The position numbers and the translations under genes are program-made. Shown in pieces: positions 1 to 9,427 of a stretch of 64,000 nucleotides of DNA. The notes under the pieces were generated by a model. It worked only from the letters and a program-made list of their open reading frames with translations. It ran no database searches and had not been told where the DNA came from. Within the stretch, counting starts at the first letter, position 1. Each line of letters begins with the position of its first letter. The stretch comes from Actinomycetota bacterium (GTDB taxonomy: Bacteria; Actinomycetota; Acidimicrobiia; Acidimicrobiales; JAJPHE01). The stretch is from positions 1 through 64,000 of the forward strand of contig JAJPHE010000031.1 of NCBI GenBank assembly GCA_021325435.1, written 5' to 3'.

Positions 1-2
1 AC

Positions 3-200
3 CTCGTCGAAGCCCTCCGAGACGCCCTCCTCCACCACGACGAACTCATCGGCGACCAAATCCTCGACACCCTCAAAACCGCCCAAACACCCGTCCTCGA
101 CGTCCGCTCCCACGCCCTGGATGAAGACACGATCTGCCTGGACGACCTGGGCGCTCTGCCCACCACCCACCCGAGCGCCCCCGAGGCGGCGACCGACTAG
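3..200 (+). CDS. 3' end of a truncated CDS (C-terminus resembles AAA protease/FtsH-like tail; family uncertain)
   Basis: Open frame from the window edge to TAG at 198-200: LVEALRDALLHHDELIGDQILDTLKTAQTPVLDVRSHALDEDTICLDDLGALPTTHPSAPEAATD. Confidence 0.5.
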   Translation, partial: LVEALRDALLHHDELIGDQILDTLKTAQTPVLDVRSHALDEDTICLDDLGALPTTHPSAPEAATD

Positions 201-209
201 CTCAGCACC

Positions 210-1631
210 TTGAGGGCGGCCGCCGATAATCGTTCGGTGGCCCCCCTCACGACCTTGGTCCATGACGCCCCTCCGGCGGCCGATTCGTCCGAATTGGCGG
301 AGTCGGACCTCCCCGCTGCGGACCGGCCGTCGCCCAGGCGAGGCCGAGCGCGCCTCGTCGTGGGGCTGCTGCTCGTTCTGCTGGCCGCCGGTCTTAGGCT
401 GTGGTCGCTGGGGCAGCCGAGCACCCTGGTGTGGGACGAGCACTACTACGTCTTCGACGGGTCAAACCTGCTCGGGGGGGCAACCGGCCAGCCAGAGGCT
501 CACCCCCGCTACATCATCAACGGGGAAGGGACCTGGCAGCACCCCCCACTCGGGAAGATCTTGATCGGGCTGGGCGAGGGCCCCCTTCCAGAGTCACCCT
601 GGGGTTGGAGATTGCCGTCGGTCCTGTTCGGGACCGCCGCGGTCGGACTGACCTACCTCCTTGGACTGGAGCTACTCGGGTCGGTGAGCCTCGCCGGGCT
701 GGCCGGTCTGGCGGTGGCCCTGGACGGGCTAGAGATCGTCCAGAGCCGGGTGGCCATGCTGGACATGTTCCTTGCCACCTTCGCCCTGGCCGGCATCTAC
801 CTGGTGGTCCGCGAGCGGACCCACCCGACGCCGGACCGACCACCCGGCCGTGTGTCCAGCCTGGCCGGCGGGCGTCGCCGGCTGTGGGCCGGAGCTGCCT
901 TCGGGGCGGCCGTCGCCTGCAAGTGGGACGGTGTGTTCCTCCTGGCTCTCGGGGCCGGCCTGACATTGGTCTGGGACCGCCAGTCGGGGCGGTCGAGCCG
1001 GGCCGACCTGAGCCGATGGGCCTTCGCGTTCTTGGCCGTGCCGGTGGCGGTCTACGTCGCGTCCTACGCCTGGTTCTGGGCTGAGCACGGCCCCCAGATC
1101 CCCGGGTGGTTCACCCTGCAGTTCGACATGCTCAAGCACCAGTTGAAGTACAAGACGACCCAGCCCCAGACCTCGCGGCCCTGGTTGTGGCCGATCCTGG
1201 TCCACCCCATCCGATACTGGTCGACCGCGGGCGCCGGTCGGCCTGGTCAGGCCGGGGCCGAGATCGTCTCGGTTGGGAACCCGGCCCTGTGGTGGGGATA
1301 CCTGCTGGCGGCGCCGGTCCTGCTGTGGGCCGCCCGCCGCCGTGGTTGGGTGACGCGTCTAATCCTTGGCGGGTTCCTCATTTCGTGGCTTCCGTGGATG
1401 GCGGTGTGGCGCCCGCAGTACTGCTTCTACCTGCTGCCCGCCGTGCCGTTCATGGCCCTCGGCGTCACTGCCGCCATCAGGACCCTGCCGGGGAAGTGGC
1501 GGGCGGCGGCGGCGGTTGGATTCGGCTGCGCCGTGGCCTTCTGGGCAGTGGCACTCATGCCGGTGTGGCTGGGCCTTCATGGCGGGCCGGGCTGGGCACG
1601 CCACTTTGCCCTCCTAAGCTCCTGGACCTGA
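210..1631 (+). CDS. Protein O-mannosyltransferase / dolichyl-phosphate-mannose-protein mannosyltransferase-like (GT39) membrane protein; true start may be internal
   Basis: Motifs VWDEHYYVFDG, WQHPPLGK, RLPSVLFGT, RVAMLDMFL with many TM segments. Confidence 0.8.
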   Translation: MRAAADNRSVAPLTTLVHDAPPAADSSELAESDLPAADRPSPRRGRARLVVGLLLVLLAAGLRLWSLGQPSTLVWDEHYYVFDGSNLLGGATGQPEAHPRYIINGEGTWQHPPLGKILIGLGEGPLPESPWGWRLPSVLFGTAAVGLTYLLGLELLGSVSLAGLAGLAVALDGLEIVQSRVAMLDMFLATFALAGIYLVVRERTHPTPDRPPGRVSSLAGGRRRLWAGAAFGAAVACKWDGVFLLALGAGLTLVWDRQSGRSSRADLSRWAFAFLAVPVAVYVASYAWFWAEHGPQIPGWFTLQFDMLKHQLKYKTTQPQTSRPWLWPILVHPIRYWSTAGAGRPGQAGAEIVSVGNPALWWGYLLAAPVLLWAARRRGWVTRLILGGFLISWLPWMAVWRPQYCFYLLPAVPFMALGVTAAIRTLPGKWRAAAAVGFGCAVAFWAVALMPVWLGLHGGPGWARHFALLSSWT

Positions 1632-2188
1632 TGAGCGAGGGTGCAGAGAACCCAGCCTGGATACACCGGTCAGCTGCCATCAGCACGACGGTTCCCAGCC
1701 GTGGGGTGGTGCAGGTGGACATCGACGCCGGCCCGACACAGCACGTCCAGGTCCGGTGGGTTGGGCCCGTCGAGGTTCGGGTTGAGGCCGCCGGCCAACC
1801 CGTCGCCGCCAAGTTCACTGTCCGAGACGGTGAGGTTCCCCCCACCGTCGAGGCGGCCTTCGGCCCGATGGTCAGCCAGGCGATCCGGACTATGGCTTCG
1901 CCGGCCGGGTTCGGTCCCTGGCGGCGGGCCCGCCCCAGATACCGGGCCGGCGTGCCACTCGGCGCCCCCGAGCCTCCGTTCCTGCCGCGGGCGGTTATTC
2001 GGGTGGACTACGACTCGGAGGTCATCGAACTGGGACCCGTCCGGTCCGGGCCTTGGTGGGCCGTGAGGTGGCAGCGCGAAGGAGAAAGCCTCAGCCACCC
2101 CTCGGCTACCCCGCTCGGCGACGCCGAGGCCGTGAAGGCCTGGCTGTCCGAACAGGGCCTAAGTGACTACATCGGCTCTGTGACCTGA
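1631..2188 (+). CDS. Hypothetical protein
   Basis: ATG at 1631 overlapping the upstream stop; in-frame part of ORF 1106..2188. Confidence 0.6.
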   Translation: MSEGAENPAWIHRSAAISTTVPSRGVVQVDIDAGPTQHVQVRWVGPVEVRVEAAGQPVAAKFTVRDGEVPPTVEAAFGPMVSQAIRTMASPAGFGPWRRARPRYRAGVPLGAPEPPFLPRAVIRVDYDSEVIELGPVRSGPWWAVRWQREGESLSHPSATPLGDAEAVKAWLSEQGLSDYIGSVT

Positions 2189-2442
2189 GCCCGGGTCCTC
2201 ATCCTGAGCCCGCTGCCTGCCGATTGACTACCTGACAGTTGGCAGGAGGTCACGATGAGCATCCGTCGGACGCTGATGGCAACAGGCGTCACAGCCCTCG
2301 GAATCGCGGCCGGACTCGCTCACATGAGTGGCGGCCGCAGGCACGGAACGGGGGGCGCCGACGACCGTCAGCTGTGCACAACCCATCATTTGCCGATAGG
2401 GGCCCATCCGCAGTCAGTCTGCCGCTGGCGGGCGTAACGGCC

Positions 2443-2766
2443 TCAGGGTCCGGGCGTCGACGTAGTGGTGGCGCACGAGGGCGCCCCACCCAGCGCCTGG
2501 CGCAGAGCGTTCGAGCCCCCAGGTACCCCAGCCGAACTGCCCACCCCCGCTAAGAGCTGCTGGGCTGAACCGCCGCCGCCACCGTTGTCGTCCACGGCCT
2601 GCTGATTGGCGCACAAGCCGGCCACGCCGTTGCGGGCGAGGTTCGAGGGCTGGGCCGGAGACGACGCCGGCTCGCCCGTGCAGGACCTCGCCCCGAGAGC
2701 CATGCCGATCGTCAGCACGACCATGCCGATCAGTGAGCCGATGCCTCGCGCCTTCATCAACCCGTG
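2443..2766 (-). CDS. Small putative membrane/lipoprotein-like hypothetical (start approximate)
   Basis: MKARGIGSLIGMVVLTIGMALGARSCTGEP..., one hydrophobic segment followed by Cys. Confidence 0.4.
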   Translation of the reverse strand, partial: HGLMKARGIGSLIGMVVLTIGMALGARSCTGEPASSPAQPSNLARNGVAGLCANQQAVDDNGGGGGSAQQLLAGVGSSAGVPGGSNALRQALGGAPSCATTTSTPGP

Positions 2767-2879
2767 CATCGACCCCCAGTCGGGCCTCCTTGACGCTCTC
2801 CGCGCGAATTCGGAGTCAAGAACCGCCCGTCCAGTGACGACATCGCTTGCAAGCAACGCGGGGAAGGAGCCATCCGCCG

Positions 2880-3104
2880 ATGACTAAGCCAGGTACCGTG
2901 AGATCCAGCGCCCATGAGGCCGTGCGGTCCCTCCTGGCCCGGTCGGGGCGTCCGCTGAAGGTGGGGGAGCTCGTCCGGTCCCTCCGCCAGCAGGGCTTCA
3001 CCGACAATCCGGGCGGGCTGCTGCTGCGGATGGTCGCCGAGGGCGACCTGATGATGGACGACGATCGGCGCCTGCTGCTGGCCGACGCGCTGATGGTCGC
3101 CTGA
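2880..3104 (+). CDS. Small hypothetical, winged-HTH-like domain
   Basis: MTKPGTVRSSAHEAVRSLLARSGRPLKVGELVRSLRQQGFTDNPGGLLLRMVAEGDLMMDDDRRLLLADALMVA. Confidence 0.5.
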   Translation: MTKPGTVRSSAHEAVRSLLARSGRPLKVGELVRSLRQQGFTDNPGGLLLRMVAEGDLMMDDDRRLLLADALMVA

Positions 3105-3212
3105 AGCAGACAACTGCTGCCATTTTCTCCGAAGAGTTTTCCCGCGTTCGCTCTACTCCTGGGTCCTAACAGCCGACATAGTCACAAGTCGGCAGTCCGA
3201 TGGAGGCGTTCG

Positions 3213-4766
3213 ATGGGTTTGTTGCGTAGGCGAGGGAACCAGTTGCGCCTGGAGCGGACCACTCTGCTCGCAGGCGGCGACGAAGCCGTGCCCGTGCCCG
3301 GGCTCACACTCCTGCTTGACCGGGAGGGTGCCTCGGTTCTCAAGCCCAACGGGGATCGCGCCGCCACCCTTCCTTGGGAAGTGATGGTCCGCTTTGCGAC
3401 CTCGCCTTCCGATGAGGGATGGAGCGAGTTCGACATGGAGACGGTGCGCCGCTCACACCGGTTCCTGGTGCCGGAGCGTGACGCCACCCGGCTGGGCACC
3501 CGCCTCGAGAAGGTGGCTGCGGTCCACCGCGGAGACCTCGATGTTGCCGTATACACCCCACCGGCCCCCGTGGCGGTCCTGGACTCGCCGGAGGTAGCCG
3601 AGGACGTGTTGGAGGGCTTCGACCTGCCCGAGACGGTTGAGGCGCCCTTCGGGGACCTCGACCACGACCAGCAGACCGGAGCCGAGCCCGTCGACGACGA
3701 GTCCGCCGAAGGGGCTGAGCTGGAGGATGAAGCGGCGCCTGCCAAGGCCGCCCGCCGTGGGTTCTTCGCCCGCCTTCTGGGCCGGGCCCCGGCAGCTGAC
3801 CCCGTGTTCGGCGACCAGGTGGAGATGCTCGACTCCGATCACGCCGAGGCTGCCTCCGCCGAGGCGTTCTTCGACGCCCTGACCGACGTCCCTGCAGCCG
3901 TCGCTGACGTGCCCCAAGCCCTCCCTGAGACGGCTCCCTCGATCCCGTCGTCGCTCGAGTCGTACCCCCCGGGTGACAGCATCTTCGAAGACTCGGCCGA
4001 CGCCCCCGTCGTGGAGAAGCCCGCTCGGCGTCGTCGCCGCAGCAAGGCGGAGCCGGTAGTCGACGAGTCGGCTGATCAGCCGGTTACGGGGGGGCCCGAG
4101 TCGGTGGCCTACCCGGAGTCCGCCCTGCGGGTGATCGAGAACGACGGTCCGGTCACCGAGGACGGCCTGGTCTACGAGATCCCGTCCAAGCGAGGCCCGA
4201 CGGCTTCCATGGTGGCGCTGCTCGTTGTGCTGGCCATGGTGATCGTCGCCGGCGGCCTGTACCTCGCCCAGCGCCAGGGGCTGGTGCACGTGTATCCCAA
4301 TAGCCTGGTCAAGGCGGCGCAACCAGCGCCCGCGCCGGCCAAGAAGGTTTCGGCCCCCGTCACCCACACCGCCACGCCGGCGACAACGCCAGCCGTCGTC
4401 GCGCCGGTCCTCACCGTCTCGGCGGTGGAGAGCACGGCAGCGTCGCTCGGGTTCTCCTGCGCCGTGGGCGAGCCTTCCCAGGTGAATTGCTCACGGTCAG
4501 CCGAGGATGCGTTCATCGCCATCAACACCGAGGGGGCGGCCGCCAAGCTGGTGGCCCTCGCCTTCCAGGGTCGGCCGACGATCAGCTCCTCGATCAACCT
4601 GTTCACGACACTGGCGGGCATCCAGTACTCGGGCGCCAGCCCGTCGCAGGCCTCGCAGTGGGTGCGCCAGCATCTGACCGGCGGTAGCACCGACTTCGGC
4701 CCGGTCCACTTCGCCGTCCTCGCCGGGCCCCAGAGCACCGTCCTCCAGATCACCCCGACATCCTGA
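3213..4766 (+). CDS. Hypothetical single-pass membrane protein
   Basis: 517-aa ORF with one TM segment (ASMVALLVVLAMVIVAGGLYLA) after an acidic, low-complexity region. Confidence 0.6.
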   Translation: MGLLRRRGNQLRLERTTLLAGGDEAVPVPGLTLLLDREGASVLKPNGDRAATLPWEVMVRFATSPSDEGWSEFDMETVRRSHRFLVPERDATRLGTRLEKVAAVHRGDLDVAVYTPPAPVAVLDSPEVAEDVLEGFDLPETVEAPFGDLDHDQQTGAEPVDDESAEGAELEDEAAPAKAARRGFFARLLGRAPAADPVFGDQVEMLDSDHAEAASAEAFFDALTDVPAAVADVPQALPETAPSIPSSLESYPPGDSIFEDSADAPVVEKPARRRRRSKAEPVVDESADQPVTGGPESVAYPESALRVIENDGPVTEDGLVYEIPSKRGPTASMVALLVVLAMVIVAGGLYLAQRQGLVHVYPNSLVKAAQPAPAPAKKVSAPVTHTATPATTPAVVAPVLTVSAVESTAASLGFSCAVGEPSQVNCSRSAEDAFIAINTEGAAAKLVALAFQGRPTISSSINLFTTLAGIQYSGASPSQASQWVRQHLTGGSTDFGPVHFAVLAGPQSTVLQITPTS

Positions 4767-4774
4767 TCGTGCCG

Positions 4775-4838
4775 GCCTGGCCTGGGACACCCGGCCAGGC
4801 AGAGAACCAGTAGCTACCGCGCTGGCCCGGCGGGCCAG
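4775..4838. terminator. Two hairpins between convergent genes (candidate bidirectional terminator)
   Basis: GCCTGGCC(4775-4782)/GGCCAGGC(4793-4800) and CTGGCCC/GGGCCAG (about 4822-4838); no clear T-tract. Confidence 0.45.
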
Positions 4839-4879
4839 TCTCGCGTGGGCCCCGACGTTCACCCGTATGGAGGGCGGCG

Positions 4880-6397
4880 TCAACCGGCTGGAAGGGTCGT
4901 GGTGGTCGTCGTGGTGCCCGGCAGGGTGGTCGACGTCGAGGTGGTGGAGGTGGTCGAGTCGGTGGTCGACGTCGGGCCACCCGGCGGCGCCGACGTGGTG
5001 GTCGTGGCGCCGGGGTCGGTCCCGTCCGCCGCCGGTGGCGGAGGCGGGGTGGTCGACGCCGGTGGCAGGGTGGTCCCGGTGGTCCCCTGTGGCCCCGTCG
5101 GCGGGGCGGGCGGCGGCGGAGGGGCCGGGGGGAGGGTGATGGGAGCGCCGTAGTAGACGGCGTTGTTCAGCGCCTCCCACACGTACTGCGGGTCGTGGTT
5201 GTAGCTGAAGAAGGCCTGGCTGAGCTCCGACGTGGTGGCCAGGCTGGCGGTGCCCGCCGCCTTGCACAGGTAGATGCCGGCGCCCAGAGCGGAGTCGTAG
5301 ATGTTGTTGGGATCGGCCACCCCGTCGCCGTTGCCGTCGGCGGTGACCACCGCCCACGTCGTCGGCAGGAACTGCATGGGCCCGACCGCCCGCTCCCAAG
5401 GTCCCGGCCCGTCATAGGTCACCCCCGTCGGCTGCGGCAGGGCGGCAAACCCGTTGGTGCCGTCGAGAGCGGGCCCCAGGATCGGGGGGTAGGTGTCGCC
5501 GTTCGCCGCCAGCTGGGTGTCGGCGTGCTGGGCGTGGCCGGACTCGATCCGACCGATGGCCGCCAGGTCCTGCCAGATGAGACCGCACCGCTTGGTCTTC
5601 GGGTCGGTGGACAGGACGTTGGCGGCGTGCTGGTAGGCGGCTAGAACGATCTGGGGGACATCGGTCCCGGTCTGAGGAGCGGCCGACACGGCGAGGTCGT
5701 AGGAGGCCTTGGCCTGGTCGTGGGCAGTCTGGGCAGCGACCAGCTCGGCTTGGGCCTGGACGAGCTGGTCCCGGGCCGCCCAGAGGGCGCGGTCGGACTC
5801 GTCGAGATCTGTGCCGGCCCGGAGGGCCGCACCCTTGGTCTGGCTCTGGGCCTTGCGGAGTGCCACTGCGTGCTGCACGACGACCTGGGCGGCGATGTTC
5901 GCCAGCGCCTCCCGGCGGGCGAAGTCAGAGGGAGTGCGGGAGTCGAGCACGTAGACCAGCTCGGGCATCGACGGCCCGCCGGCCTCGTAGGAGTCGGCGG
6001 CCACCTCGGCCAGCCCGGTGCGGGCCCGGCTCAGCTCCAAGGCCTGCACAGTCTGCTCGCCGCCCAGAGCGTCCACCTCGGCAACGGCGGTGGATTCGGC
6101 AGAGAGGGCGGAGTCCAGAGCTTGCTGGGCCCCGGCCATAAGCGACTGCGCCTCGGCCAGCCGGGCCGCCGCGCTCTGCTCCGCCTTCTTCAGCAGCGGC
6201 ACCCACTTGGCCGGATGGGGCGGGGCGAACACAACCCCGGCCGGTGGCGGCGGCAGCGGGGGGGAGGCCGGAACGCGGGCTGCCGGGGTAGTCGATGACG
6301 GGCTCGTCGGCGCGTCAGCAGCCGCCGCCGCGGCCGGCAGGGCCGCGACGAGGCAGCTGAGGCAAACGCTGCTAGTGAGTACCCGCCGCCGACGCAC
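4880..6397 (-). CDS. Secreted lytic transglycosylase (SLT/MltB-like) with N-terminal coiled coil and Pro/Thr-rich tail
   Basis: Signal-like N-terminus; RIESGHAQ, AVGPMQFLPTTWAVV, GDGVADPNNIYDSALGAGIYLC; tail STTDSTTSTTSTSTTLPGTTTTTTTLPAG. Confidence 0.8.
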   Translation of the reverse strand: MRRRRVLTSSVCLSCLVAALPAAAAAADAPTSPSSTTPAARVPASPPLPPPPAGVVFAPPHPAKWVPLLKKAEQSAAARLAEAQSLMAGAQQALDSALSAESTAVAEVDALGGEQTVQALELSRARTGLAEVAADSYEAGGPSMPELVYVLDSRTPSDFARREALANIAAQVVVQHAVALRKAQSQTKGAALRAGTDLDESDRALWAARDQLVQAQAELVAAQTAHDQAKASYDLAVSAAPQTGTDVPQIVLAAYQHAANVLSTDPKTKRCGLIWQDLAAIGRIESGHAQHADTQLAANGDTYPPILGPALDGTNGFAALPQPTGVTYDGPGPWERAVGPMQFLPTTWAVVTADGNGDGVADPNNIYDSALGAGIYLCKAAGTASLATTSELSQAFFSYNHDPQYVWEALNNAVYYGAPITLPPAPPPPPAPPTGPQGTTGTTLPPASTTPPPPPAADGTDPGATTTTSAPPGGPTSTTDSTTSTTSTSTTLPGTTTTTTTLPAG

Positions 6398-6496
6398 GAT
6401 TGCTCATATCGGCCAATTGACGGCCGATCTTCGCGTCCGGCGCCTGGCCATGTCCGGATGCCCCCTTCGTCCCTTCTCGGACCTCGCGGAAATGGC

Positions 6497-6994
6497 TCAA
6501 TGAGTCGCCTGCCGGCCGGCTCCGTCCAGGAGCTTGGTGGCGAACTCGAGAGCGTCGGCGGTGGCCGGACCGGAGAGCGAGAAGCTGACGTGGGGGAGCG
6601 GGGCCCGTAGCTCCCCGTCGATCTCCTCAGGACCGCTCGTCGCCAGGACCATGCGCCCTTGCTCAGCGACCACCCGGAACAGGTCACGGTCGCGGGGCAG
6701 CTTGAACTCGAGCTCGAAGGCGCCGCTCGCCTCCTCGCCCTCGACGACAGCCGTCAGCCGGGCGCTCACCTGGGTGACGAACTGGTCCAGCTGGAGCGAC
6801 CAGTAACAGACGATCTTGGACCGTGAGGTCGAGCGCAGCAGCCGTTCGACGACCGGGTTGGGGGAGGGATCGACCAGCACAAGCGCCAGGACGTGCGTCT
6901 GGAGGTCGGCGTCCTCGTATGACAGCAGGTGGTAGCCACGAACTGGCACCTGAAGCCAGGCGGGATCGCGCCGGCGCCTCCGCGACCAGGTCAC
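6497..6994 (-). CDS. Hypothetical protein
   Basis: 165-aa ORF with ordinary coding composition. Confidence 0.5.
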   Translation of the reverse strand: MTWSRRRRRDPAWLQVPVRGYHLLSYEDADLQTHVLALVLVDPSPNPVVERLLRSTSRSKIVCYWSLQLDQFVTQVSARLTAVVEGEEASGAFELEFKLPRDRDLFRVVAEQGRMVLATSGPEEIDGELRAPLPHVSFSLSGPATADALEFATKLLDGAGRQATH

Positions 6995-7102
6995 CGACGG
7001 CCGATCGGAAGAACGAACGAGATTTCATCTCTTTCCGCTAATACGACTGCGTTTAGTGGCGATATGACCACCGACAGCGTCCCAAACACTCAGGAGGTTC
7101 CC

Positions 7103-7699
7103 ATGCTGTCTTCACTACGCCGGCGCATCGAGCGCCGGGAGGATGAGGGCTTCACCCTCATCGAACTCATGGTCGTGATCCTCATCATTGCCATTCTCTT
7201 GGCCATCGCGATCCCGACCTTCCTCGGTGCCCGAAGCCGTGCCCAGGACCGGGCGGCTCAGTCGAGCCTCCGCAACGCCCTGACCAGTGCGGACACCTCG
7301 TACGCCAACACCAATGACTACTCCCGGGCCAACGCCGGAACGTCTAGCACATCGGTTGTCGGGGATCTTGCCTCGATTGAACCCGCGCTGACCTTCTGCG
7401 ACACGGCCAACACGAACTGCACTGGCACCAAGCAGTACTCGGGCGGTCCGAACGAGATCAGTGTGGCCACTGCTCAGGCGGGCGGAAGCACCAGCTCTAC
7501 TCCGCAGGAGTTCACGGCCGTCGCCAAGTCGAAGTCTGGCGAGTGCTTTGCCCTTACCACCATCAAGCTGGCCAGCTCCACGGCCTCTGCTCCGCTGAAC
7601 AATGCTGGAACCTTCTATACACAGTGGGCTTCGTCGGCGCACAACTGCGATGCATCGGCGGTCCCCAGCACGGCGACCTGGACCACGTCCTGGACGTAA
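7103..7699 (+). CDS. Type IV pilin-like prepilin (copy 1)
   Basis: MLSSLRRRIERREDEG^FTLIELMVVILIIAILLAIAIPTFLGAR; RBS CAGGAGG at 7091-7097. Confidence 0.92.
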   Translation: MLSSLRRRIERREDEGFTLIELMVVILIIAILLAIAIPTFLGARSRAQDRAAQSSLRNALTSADTSYANTNDYSRANAGTSSTSVVGDLASIEPALTFCDTANTNCTGTKQYSGGPNEISVATAQAGGSTSSTPQEFTAVAKSKSGECFALTTIKLASSTASAPLNNAGTFYTQWASSAHNCDASAVPSTATWTTSWT

Positions 7700-7724
7700 T
7701 CGTCGCAGATTGAAGGAATGACCC

Positions 7725-7754
7725 GGAGGGGCCGGCCACCTGGCCGGCCCCTCC
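7725..7754 (+). terminator. Perfect hairpin after pilin 1
   Basis: GGAGGGGCCGGCCA-CC-TGGCCGGCCCCTCC; no T-tract. Confidence 0.5.
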
Positions 7755-7874
7755 AGCCATTTGCCGTCGGAACGTTGGAGCTCTAGGTCTATTTTTCCCG
7801 AATCCTGATAATCCTCATATCTCTCTCCAAACTGCCGAGACTTCCCGACAGCGTCCAACTATCAGGAGGTCCAA

Positions 7875-8528
7875 ATGCTGTCTTCACTACGTCGGCGCGT
7901 CGAGCGCCGGGAGGATGATGGCTTCACCCTCATCGAGCTCATGGTCGTGATCCTCATCATTGCCATTCTCTTGGCCATCGCGATCCCGACCTTCCTCGGT
8001 GCCCGCAGCCGTGCCCAGGACCGGGCGGCTCAGTCGAGCCTCCGCAACGCCCTGACCGCCGCGGACACCTCGTACGCCAACGTCAACAGCTACCTGAAGG
8101 CCACTGACGCCACTGCCGGAACGGCGGGCGACCTGGCATCTGTTGAGCCGGCCCTTACTTTCTGTGGCGTGACCGCCAATTGCGGTCCCACCAGCGGCAA
8201 GGTGTCGAGCTCTACTGGCCCGAATGAGATCAGCATTGCTTTGGCGGCTGGTGGCGGCACCTACGGGTCGGCCACACTCGCCCAGACGGACCCCGCTTCG
8301 ACTGACTCGCCGCAAATTTGGGCGGCGGCAGCCAAGTCGAAGTCCAACCAGTGCTTCGCGGTCGTTACCGTCAAGGTGCCGGACTCATCTGGGACCGGCT
8401 CCGGGTCGACCAGCCTTCCTAGCGGCGTAGCGGGGACTTACTACACCCAGTGGCAGCCCGCCTCCGGCAGCGGATGCAGCCCGGCTTCGGTGGGATCGTC
8501 CGCTAAGTGGCTCTCGTCCTGGACCTAG
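7875..8528 (+). CDS. Type IV pilin-like prepilin (copy 2)
   Basis: MLSSLRRRVERREDDG^FTLIELMVV...; near-identical first ~70 aa to copies 1 and 3. Confidence 0.92.
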   Translation: MLSSLRRRVERREDDGFTLIELMVVILIIAILLAIAIPTFLGARSRAQDRAAQSSLRNALTAADTSYANVNSYLKATDATAGTAGDLASVEPALTFCGVTANCGPTSGKVSSSTGPNEISIALAAGGGTYGSATLAQTDPASTDSPQIWAAAAKSKSNQCFAVVTVKVPDSSGTGSGSTSLPSGVAGTYYTQWQPASGSGCSPASVGSSAKWLSSWT

Positions 8529-8553
8529 CTCTAGCAACGCAGCAGCGGTAGTC

Positions 8554-8587
8554 GAAGAAGGCCGGTCCATCTGGGCCGGCCTTCTTC
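8554..8587 (+). terminator. Hairpin terminator candidate after pilin 2
   Basis: GAAGAAGGCCGG(8554-8565)/CCGGCCTTCTTC(8576-8587). Confidence 0.55.
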
Positions 8588-8677
8588 CGTCTCCCTAGCC
8601 GATTTCTATTGGAGCTAATACCGCCACTCTCTGTGCCGATGCGACGCCTGACAGCGTCCAACTATCAGGGAGGTCCC

Positions 8678-9292
8678 ATGCTGTCTTCACTACGCCGGCG
8701 CATCGAGCGCCGGGAGGATGAGGGCTTCACCCTCATCGAGCTCATGGTCGTGATCCTCATCATTGCCATCCTTCTGGCCATCGCGATCCCGACCTTCCTC
8801 GGTGCCCGCAGCCGTGCCCAGGACCGGGCGGCTCAGTCGAGCCTGCGCAACGCCCTGACCGCGGCGGACACCTCGTACGCCAACACGGACAACTACGTGA
8901 AGGCTATCGACGGGGCCAATGGCGACATCGCGTCCGTGGAGCCGGCGCTCACCTTCTGCGGAGTCGGGGCAAGCAACCTCTGCACCAGCGGTGGCAACGT
9001 CTCGCTCGGACCGAACGAGATCAGCGTCGCCGTGGCGGCCGGCGGCGGGACGGGTCCGTCGACGTTCGGTGCACCTGTGACGACAGACTCACCGCAGGTC
9101 TGGGCAGCGGCGGCCGAGTCAAAGTCAGGCAAGTGCTACGCGGTCATGACCGTCAAGGAGGCCGGTACCACCGCCCCGTTTGACAAGGCCGGAACCTTCT
9201 ACACCCAGTGGAGCCCCGCGAGCAGCACGGCGGGTTGTAAGCCGTCCGACTACTCGGGCGCCGGCGCCACCTGGACGTCCTCCTGGACCTAG
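8678..9292 (+). CDS. Type IV pilin-like prepilin (copy 3)
   Basis: ATG at 8678; MLSSLRRRIERREDEG^FTLIELMVV...; RBS CAGGGAGG. Confidence 0.92.
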   Translation: MLSSLRRRIERREDEGFTLIELMVVILIIAILLAIAIPTFLGARSRAQDRAAQSSLRNALTAADTSYANTDNYVKAIDGANGDIASVEPALTFCGVGASNLCTSGGNVSLGPNEISVAVAAGGGTGPSTFGAPVTTDSPQVWAAAAESKSGKCYAVMTVKEAGTTAPFDKAGTFYTQWSPASSTAGCKPSDYSGAGATWTSSWT

Positions 9293-9315
9293 TCCAGTCC
9301 GTTAGGAACAAGCTC

Positions 9316-9343
9316 AAGGGCCGGCCCTCCGGGGCCGGCCCTT
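9316..9343 (+). terminator. Hairpin terminator candidate after pilin 3
   Basis: AAGGGCCGGCCC(9316-9327)/GGGCCGGCCCTT(9332-9343). Confidence 0.55.
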
Positions 9344-9427
9344 GGCATTTCATGCTGCGGTCTGAGGGCACGGCAATATGGGAGCTCGCCCCAAGACCTG
9401 CCACCGCCGCTCAAAGGGGGGCCCTCC

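Noticed and set aside
4845-5153. Val-rich plus-strand ORF (VVVVVVVPGRVVDVEVVEVV)
   Set aside because: Antisense of the Thr/Pro-rich transglycosylase tail.
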